Below are positions 59,610-64,000 of a stretch of 64,000 nt of DNA, one piece after another; position 1 is the first letter of the stretch, and every line of letters begins with the position of its first letter. Position numbers and translations under genes: made by a program. The notes below the pieces were generated by a model. That model made no database searches and was not told the DNA's origin. It was given only the letters and a program-made list of their open reading frames with translations. Source of the stretch: CBDANO01 sp965197665 (lineage in GTDB: Bacteria > Chloroflexota > Dehalococcoidia > Lucifugimonadales > UBA3495); contig CBDANO010000003.1 of the NCBI GenBank assembly GCA_965197665.1, positions 434,001-498,000 on the forward strand. The letters are read 5' to 3'.

Positions 59610-61175
59610 CTAGGAATCCGGCCCTGCCTTGGGACTCGTTTTTATGAAGTCCGCCGCGCGCTCCGCAATCATGATGGTGGTGCAGTTGGTGTTGGCCCGG
59701 ATGACATTGGGCATGACGGAGGCGTCCACGACTCGGAGCCCCTCCAGGCCGTGGACCCGGCAGTACTGGTCCACCACCGCCATTGGGTCGGAAGCCGGGC
59801 CCATCTTGCACGTGCCGGCGGAGTGAAACTGGGTTGTAGTGTTTTGCAAGAGCCAGCGGTCCAACGCCTCGTCGGAAGCCAGGTCCTGGTCGGTGGGATC
59901 AATCCGGTCGATGATGACGCCCCCGAACTCGGGCCGCTGGGACAATCGGACGGCGAGCTGCACCGCGTCGCGCATGCGTTTAATGTCCCACTCGTCGGAC
60001 AAGTAACGGTAGTCCAGGCTTGGAGGCGCGCTGGGGTCCTTGGAGGTGAGGCGTAACTCCCCGATGCTGAGGGAATTCTGGATGCTGACATAGATGGTGA
60101 AACAATGCTCGTCCTTAGCGACGGGAGAATCCGCCGGCAGGTAAGCGGGGTCCAAGGGGATAACGCTGATATACATGTCGTTCCGGGTTTTGGAACCGTC
60201 AATGGTGTATCGAAGCATCACTGGGATCATCGCTTCCGTGTCGGGGGGCATGGGGCTCGTCTCGCGGAACAGCAGCATAGCCATGGGGTGGTCCCGCAAG
60301 TTTTGCCCAACCCCGGGAAGGCCGTGGACTACCTCTATCCCCAGGCTCTCCAGATGGTCCGCCGGCCCAACCCCGGAAAGCATTAGCAGTTGGGGGGACA
60401 CGATGCCGCCGGCGCTCAGCACGATGTTGTCTCCGGCGACGGTGAAGCCCTCTCCGCCGCTGTCCGCCTCGACGCCGACCGCGCGCTTGCCCCGGAACAA
60501 GACCCGCTTGACGGAAACGTTGGCCCGGAGGGTCAGGTTGACCCGGTGGCGGGCTTGTTCCAGATAGGTCAGGGCGGTGCTCATCCGAATACCGTTACTG
60601 TGATTGAGAGGCGCGGGGCCGATGCCGGTGGCCTCGGGGTGGTTGTGGTCCGGGGTTTCGGGAAAGCCCTCCGCCAGGCATGCCCCATAGAAGGCCTGAG
60701 CGTGGGGCGTCAAGTCCACCCGGTTGTAGCGGCGGACCGGGATGGGGCCGTCGGTACCGTGGAAGTCCCCCCGGAAATCCTGGTCGGTTTCCATCTTGCG
60801 AAAGTAGGGGAGGACTTTGGTGAAACTCCACTCGTCGTTACCTCTGGCCGCCCAATCGTCGAAGTCCTCGGGTAAACCCCGGAGAAAGATCTGGCCGTTG
60901 ATGGCGCTGGACCCGCCCACGACCCTGCCGCGGTACACGGGGACCGGAGCGGCCTGATGGGGCGTCATGGTGGCGCCGTATTCCCAGTGGTGGGGGCCGT
61001 ACATGGACCTCATGAAGTTGTTGCCCCACTTTATGTCATCGGGCAAACGATGGAAATCAGGGTAGTCCGGCCCGGCCTCCAGCAGCAGCACCGAGCGTTG
61101 CGGATCCTCCGATAGCCGGGCAGCCAGAGCGGTCCCGGCGGACCCGGCCCCGATGATGATTACGTCGTATTGCAT
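59610..61175 (-). CDS. GMC family FAD-dependent oxidoreductase
   Basis: 521 residues from the ATG at 61175; a frame extending to 61412 runs through repeat sequence and is rejected. The FAD motif is DVIIIGAGSAGTALAARLSE. The GMC signatures are GRVVGGSSAINGQIFLRG and LSAGGIVSPQLLMLSGVGP. The C-terminus has the catalytic His in FHSAGTCKMGPASDP and NCTTIMIAERAADFI. Members oxidise alcohols, choline or sugars. The gene follows the DUF1501 gene on the same strand, separated by palindromic repeats. Confidence 0.94.
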   Translation of the reverse strand: MQYDVIIIGAGSAGTALAARLSEDPQRSVLLLEAGPDYPDFHRLPDDIKWGNNFMRSMYGPHHWEYGATMTPHQAAPVPVYRGRVVGGSSAINGQIFLRGLPEDFDDWAARGNDEWSFTKVLPYFRKMETDQDFRGDFHGTDGPIPVRRYNRVDLTPHAQAFYGACLAEGFPETPDHNHPEATGIGPAPLNHSNGIRMSTALTYLEQARHRVNLTLRANVSVKRVLFRGKRAVGVEADSGGEGFTVAGDNIVLSAGGIVSPQLLMLSGVGPADHLESLGIEVVHGLPGVGQNLRDHPMAMLLFRETSPMPPDTEAMIPVMLRYTIDGSKTRNDMYISVIPLDPAYLPADSPVAKDEHCFTIYVSIQNSLSIGELRLTSKDPSAPPSLDYRYLSDEWDIKRMRDAVQLAVRLSQRPEFGGVIIDRIDPTDQDLASDEALDRWLLQNTTTQFHSAGTCKMGPASDPMAVVDQYCRVHGLEGLRVVDASVMPNVIRANTNCTTIMIAERAADFIKTSPKAGPDS

Positions 61176-61197
61176 ATGCTTCTCTTTATATTGAGAC

Positions 61198-61220
61198 GGG
61201 GCGGGTTTGAAACCCGCCCC
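61198..61220. repeat. REP-like palindrome just upstream of the GMC gene
   Basis: GGGGCGGGTT (61198-61207) and AACCCGCCCC (61211-61220) surround TGA. The same palindrome is inside the MITE copies at 14.8, 15.8 and 19.2 kb. Further right, three GGAAGCGCCG units are spaced through about 61275-61335. Confidence 0.75.
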
Positions 61221-61342
61221 TACGAATCCAGCAAGGAAGCAACCTAATCGACAGCGCCCAAGTGCCGAAACGACTTCCCCCGGAAGCGCCGACATATGGC
61301 CCGGAAGCGCCGGCACGACAGCTCGGAAGCGCCGGGCTTGGC

Positions 61343-62476
61343 TCAGTTCCTGATGAAGTCGAACTGTTCGAACCGGCCGTTGACGATGGGGTCCGGGTCC
61401 AGGCCGAGCCATCTATCCAAGATGGTGGAGTAGGTGCAACGGAAGTCGTTGCTGAAGTGGAGGTCACCCTCGATCTGGTCCTTTTCCTCTAGGGAAGGGT
61501 ACTCACCGTAAAGCCCGCCGTTCACTTGGCCGCCAGCTACGAAGGCCACGCTGCCGGAACCGTGGTCGGTGCCCGTCCCGTTGTCCTTGATCCGCCTCCC
61601 GAACTCGGAAAAGACCAGGACTAGGGCGTCCTGCCACAAGCCGTGCTCCTTGAGGTCTTGGCTGAAGTCGCTCACCGCGCTTGACACGTCCTGCCACAGC
61701 TTGGAGTGGACCAGCAATTCGGCGCTGTGGGTGTCGAAGCTTCCGAACTGGGTGCAGAAGACCCTGGAACCCAGGCCCGCAGACATCACTTGCGCAATGT
61801 TTCTCATGCTTTGGGCTATGAGGCTGTCCCCGTACTCCACGCTGGAGGAGTATGTCTCCGGCGCGGTCCTCAATATGTCGGCGCCTTGCAAAGCCTGGGC
61901 GCCCGTCTCCGCCAAGACTTGGGCCACGGTGTCGGTCGCCGGACCCGGGCCGTAAATACGACTGAAGGCTTCCAGGGCGTGCTGGCGCGTCAACTCGTCC
62001 TGGATGTCCGGCAGTAGCCCGTAGGTCTCCAGGTTCGCCACCGAGGCCACCGGCACCCCTTTGCAAACCAAGGCTCTGGGAAGTCCCCGGCCGATGTTTA
62101 CCCCGGTCAGCACGTTCTCACCCTGGGGGTCCAAGTCCCTTATGGCGGCCCCCAGCCAGCCCACGGTGCCCAACTCCTCCGGCTGGGCGGTGTACCACAC
62201 GTCCCTTGACCGGAAGTGGGAACGGTTGGGGTTGGGATAGCCGATGCCGTTGATGATGGCTAGCTTTCCATCGTCCCAAAGGTCCTTCATGGGTTGCAGG
62301 TTTGGGTTGAGACCCAGTTCATCGTCTATCCTGAGCACGTCCTCTTGGGGTATGCCGATGCTGGAGCGGAAATCGCGGTAGAGCCCGTTATTGTAGGGAA
62401 TCACTGTGTTGAGGCCGTCGTTGCCGCCCACCAACTCTATTACCACCACCGCTCGGTCCCGTTTAGTCGAAGTCAT
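61343..62476 (-). CDS. DUF1501 family protein
   Basis: 377 residues from the ATG at 62476 with AGGAGAG upstream. VVVIELVGGNDGLNTVIPY at the N-terminus, LAIINGIGYPNPNRSHFRS, CTQFGSFDTHSAE, VFSEFGRRIKDNGTGTDHGS and the C-terminal DFRCTYSTILDRWLG are the DUF1501 blocks, a sulfatase/alkaline-phosphatase-like fold. DUF1501 genes are typically paired with DUF1800 genes; the DUF1800 end at 63599 lies two genes upstream on the same strand. No Tat signal is visible here. Function is unknown. Confidence 0.93.
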   Translation of the reverse strand: MTSTKRDRAVVVIELVGGNDGLNTVIPYNNGLYRDFRSSIGIPQEDVLRIDDELGLNPNLQPMKDLWDDGKLAIINGIGYPNPNRSHFRSRDVWYTAQPEELGTVGWLGAAIRDLDPQGENVLTGVNIGRGLPRALVCKGVPVASVANLETYGLLPDIQDELTRQHALEAFSRIYGPGPATDTVAQVLAETGAQALQGADILRTAPETYSSSVEYGDSLIAQSMRNIAQVMSAGLGSRVFCTQFGSFDTHSAELLVHSKLWQDVSSAVSDFSQDLKEHGLWQDALVLVFSEFGRRIKDNGTGTDHGSGSVAFVAGGQVNGGLYGEYPSLEEKDQIEGDLHFSNDFRCTYSTILDRWLGLDPDPIVNGRFEQFDFIRN

Positions 62477-62514
62477 ATAGGCTCTCCTTACTAAATCCTC
62501 GGCTTTGATATTTG

Positions 62515-63543
62515 CTAAGCGCTTCGCTTGAACACCTGGATCCGGTGACGATTGCTTTCCGTCACCAAGACCGCGCCCGTATTGTCCAGCTTGACGGATA
62601 CCGGCGACCAGAAGTACTTCTCGATGTGCGACGACACCTCGTGGGGTTCGTCCACGAACCAGTCGTGCTCCAACTCCAGGTCTGCTCTGGACCTGGCCCC
62701 CGCCTCTTCGAGATTTATGTTCAAGAAGTCCTGGGCCCAACCGGACGTGGTGGCTTGGCCCCGCCGCTTGGTCACAAATCCACCGGAAGGGTCCAGGACT
62801 TGCAACCTCTCGTTGCCCCAGTCGGCAACGTACATGTAGCCGTCATCATCGACGGCTACGCTGGAAGGCCGGTGGAACTCCCCGTCGTTCCGTCCCGAAG
62901 CGCCGTAGCTGGCCAGGTACTCGCCCCGGGGCGAGTACTTCTGGATGCGGTCATTGCCCCAGTCGGCCACGTATACCGCCCCCACGGCGTCGACGGTCAC
63001 ACCCCAGGGGAGGTTAAGCTGCCCGGGACCGCCCTCTGCGGCGCCGAAGCCGAGCAAGAAGTTACCTTGGGAAGTGAATTTCTGGATGCGGTGGTTATAG
63101 GTGTCCGCCACGTAGAGGTTATCCTCGCTGTCGAAAGCCAGGCCGGAGGGGGTATCGAAGTCCCCATCGCCGGCGCCGCGGCGGCCGAATTTATACCGGA
63201 ACAAGCCGTCACGGTCGAAGGCCGACACCCGGTGTAGGTGCTCGTCGCTCACGAAGACCCGGCCTTGGCTGTCCACGGCGCAGCCCGACGGCCAAATGAA
63301 CTGGCCGTCGCCCTCGCCAAAGGAACCGAAATTACCAAAGTAGTCGCCGTCTATCGTGCACATGGTGACCCGAACGCCCCTGTTATCGTTTTCCAGCGAC
63401 TTGTTCACCACGTACAGGCGCCCATCTGAGGCCACGGCCGTATCCACGGGGTAGTAGAACCCCCGGCCCTCCATGGTGGTGATCCCGAAAGTGAAGCCGT
63501 ATTCCAGGAAGTCCGGTTTCGTTGTCGTCTGGGTGGCGCTCAT
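62515..63543 (-). CDS. NHL-repeat beta-propeller protein
   Basis: 342 residues with about six NHL blades: FYYPVDTAVASDGRLYVVN, FIWPSGCAVDSQGRVFVSDE, FDTPSGLAFDSEDNLYVADT, LNLPWGVTVDAVGAVYVADW and FHRPSSVAVDDDGYMYVADW. No signal peptide is obvious. It lies between the DUF1800 and DUF1501 genes on one strand, so it probably forms part of that operon. NHL propellers serve as binding scaffolds; the ligand is unknown. Confidence 0.9.
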   Translation of the reverse strand: MSATQTTTKPDFLEYGFTFGITTMEGRGFYYPVDTAVASDGRLYVVNKSLENDNRGVRVTMCTIDGDYFGNFGSFGEGDGQFIWPSGCAVDSQGRVFVSDEHLHRVSAFDRDGLFRYKFGRRGAGDGDFDTPSGLAFDSEDNLYVADTYNHRIQKFTSQGNFLLGFGAAEGGPGQLNLPWGVTVDAVGAVYVADWGNDRIQKYSPRGEYLASYGASGRNDGEFHRPSSVAVDDDGYMYVADWGNERLQVLDPSGGFVTKRRGQATTSGWAQDFLNINLEEAGARSRADLELEHDWFVDEPHEVSSHIEKYFWSPVSVKLDNTGAVLVTESNRHRIQVFKRSA

Positions 63544-63598
63544 TACCCGCCTTTCATTATTCCTAGGCTATATTCCCAGACTTGATCCGCGGGCCTGC

Positions 63599-64000
63599 TC
63601 ATGCCCGCTGGAACTCCTTGGTGGAAGCAACCATGCGCAAGACTCCGGCAATTCGCTGGCGGGCCTCCGCTTCGCCGTCGTTGGAGGCTGCCGGCGTAAC
63701 GCCGGCCTTGGAAGCGAAGTCTACCAACACCCTCCGGGTATCTTCGGAGACGGAAATCGCTCCCACTTGGTCCAAGCATTCGTCCACCAGCGTATCCGGG
63801 GATATGCTGCCGCCATTCTTGGAAACTACCAGGTCGATCATGGCTTGGACACCCGGTTTGGCGGCGTCCCCGATTTGCTGGGTAGCAAAGTTGACTCGTT
63901 CCACCAAGTTGCCGGTATCTAGCCAATCGACCCCTTGGTGCCAACCCTCGACACTGGGAGGACTGTTCAGGTGCTGCCCCATGTAGAGAGCTTGGAAGAA
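63599..64000 (-). CDS. DUF1800 family protein, C-terminal part (runs off right edge)
   Basis: The frame is open from the window edge to the stop at 63599. FFQALYMGQHLNSPPSVEGW is the conserved G-Q-x-L-x-x-P-P-x-V-x-G-W signature near the DUF1800 C-terminus. TGNLVERVNFATQQ and a final RIAGVLRMVASTKEFQRA also fit. About 134 residues are visible; the full family length is 450-600. It is the first gene of the DUF1800-NHL-DUF1501-GMC row on this strand. Confidence 0.88.
   Translation of the reverse strand, partial: FFQALYMGQHLNSPPSVEGWHQGVDWLDTGNLVERVNFATQQIGDAAKPGVQAMIDLVVSKNGGSISPDTLVDECLDQVGAISVSEDTRRVLVDFASKAGVTPAASNDGEAEARQRIAGVLRMVASTKEFQRA

Noticed and set aside
61176..61412. 79-residue extension of the GMC oxidoreductase
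   Set aside because: It runs through a REP palindrome and repeat units, overlaps the end of the DUF1501 gene, and the FAD motif begins properly at the ATG at 61175.

Overview
The window looks like a chromosomal segment of an uncultured Chloroflexota bacterium (SAR202/Dehalococcoidia-like). This is inferred from a GC-rich core, a DUF951 gene, several class III CoA transferases, amidase, LLM-flavin and Rieske genes, paired DUF1501/DUF1800 genes, and two TGA-containing selenoprotein genes. The assignment is an inference from gene content, not a measurement.

Left arm (1-14.6 kb), accessory DNA. It opens with a truncated IS21 istA and a complete IS6/IS240-like DDE transposase. A visibly more AT-rich block follows: a tightly packed minus-strand operon (PLP decarboxylase of the NspC/LysA fold, DUF3326, AAA ATPase, TOPRIM-like DUF4276), a divergent HEPN-like gene, and a zinc-ribbon plus two-TM-helix pair. 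Then comes an internally deleted copy of the same transposase and a 29-repeat I-E-like CRISPR array with no cas genes. A small integrative module follows (P-loop ATPase, AlpA-type regulator, hypotheticals, P4-like tyrosine integrase), ending at the 3' end of tRNA-Ala(TGC).

14.7-19.4 kb: a DUF433/DUF5615 toxin-antitoxin pair lies between two ~205-bp direct repeats, each containing a MITE-like element. An amidase, a Rieske oxygenase and further palindromic repeats follow.

19.4-37.7 kb: mostly catabolic and housekeeping genes. These include thiolase, an NHL protein, an operon pairing a WTDGLPVVPPT-family protein with a UGSC selenoprotein (in-frame TGA at 23083), Trm112-like, CopD-like and TlpA-like proteins, three SDRs, gamma-glutamyltransferase, LLM oxidoreductase, CoA transferase, a MagIII-like glycosylase, SfsA, PyrF, DUF951, ferredoxin and an ornithine cyclodeaminase homologue.

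37.8-46.4 kb: pyrimidine biosynthesis. carB stands alone, while pyrR-pyrB-pyrC-carA form an overlapping minus-strand operon whose leader contains a readable PyrR attenuator (PyrR-binding loop, antiterminator and terminator).

46.6-64 kb: a VWA protein, two CoA transferases, amidase, M24 peptidase, an Fbp-like lipoprotein with a tandem 21-residue repeat, an FAD oxidoreductase, a degenerate receiver, a peroxiredoxin gene interrupted by TGA at the peroxidatic Cys position (probable selenoprotein), GMC oxidoreductase, DUF1501, NHL and the C-terminus of a DUF1800 protein running off the right edge.
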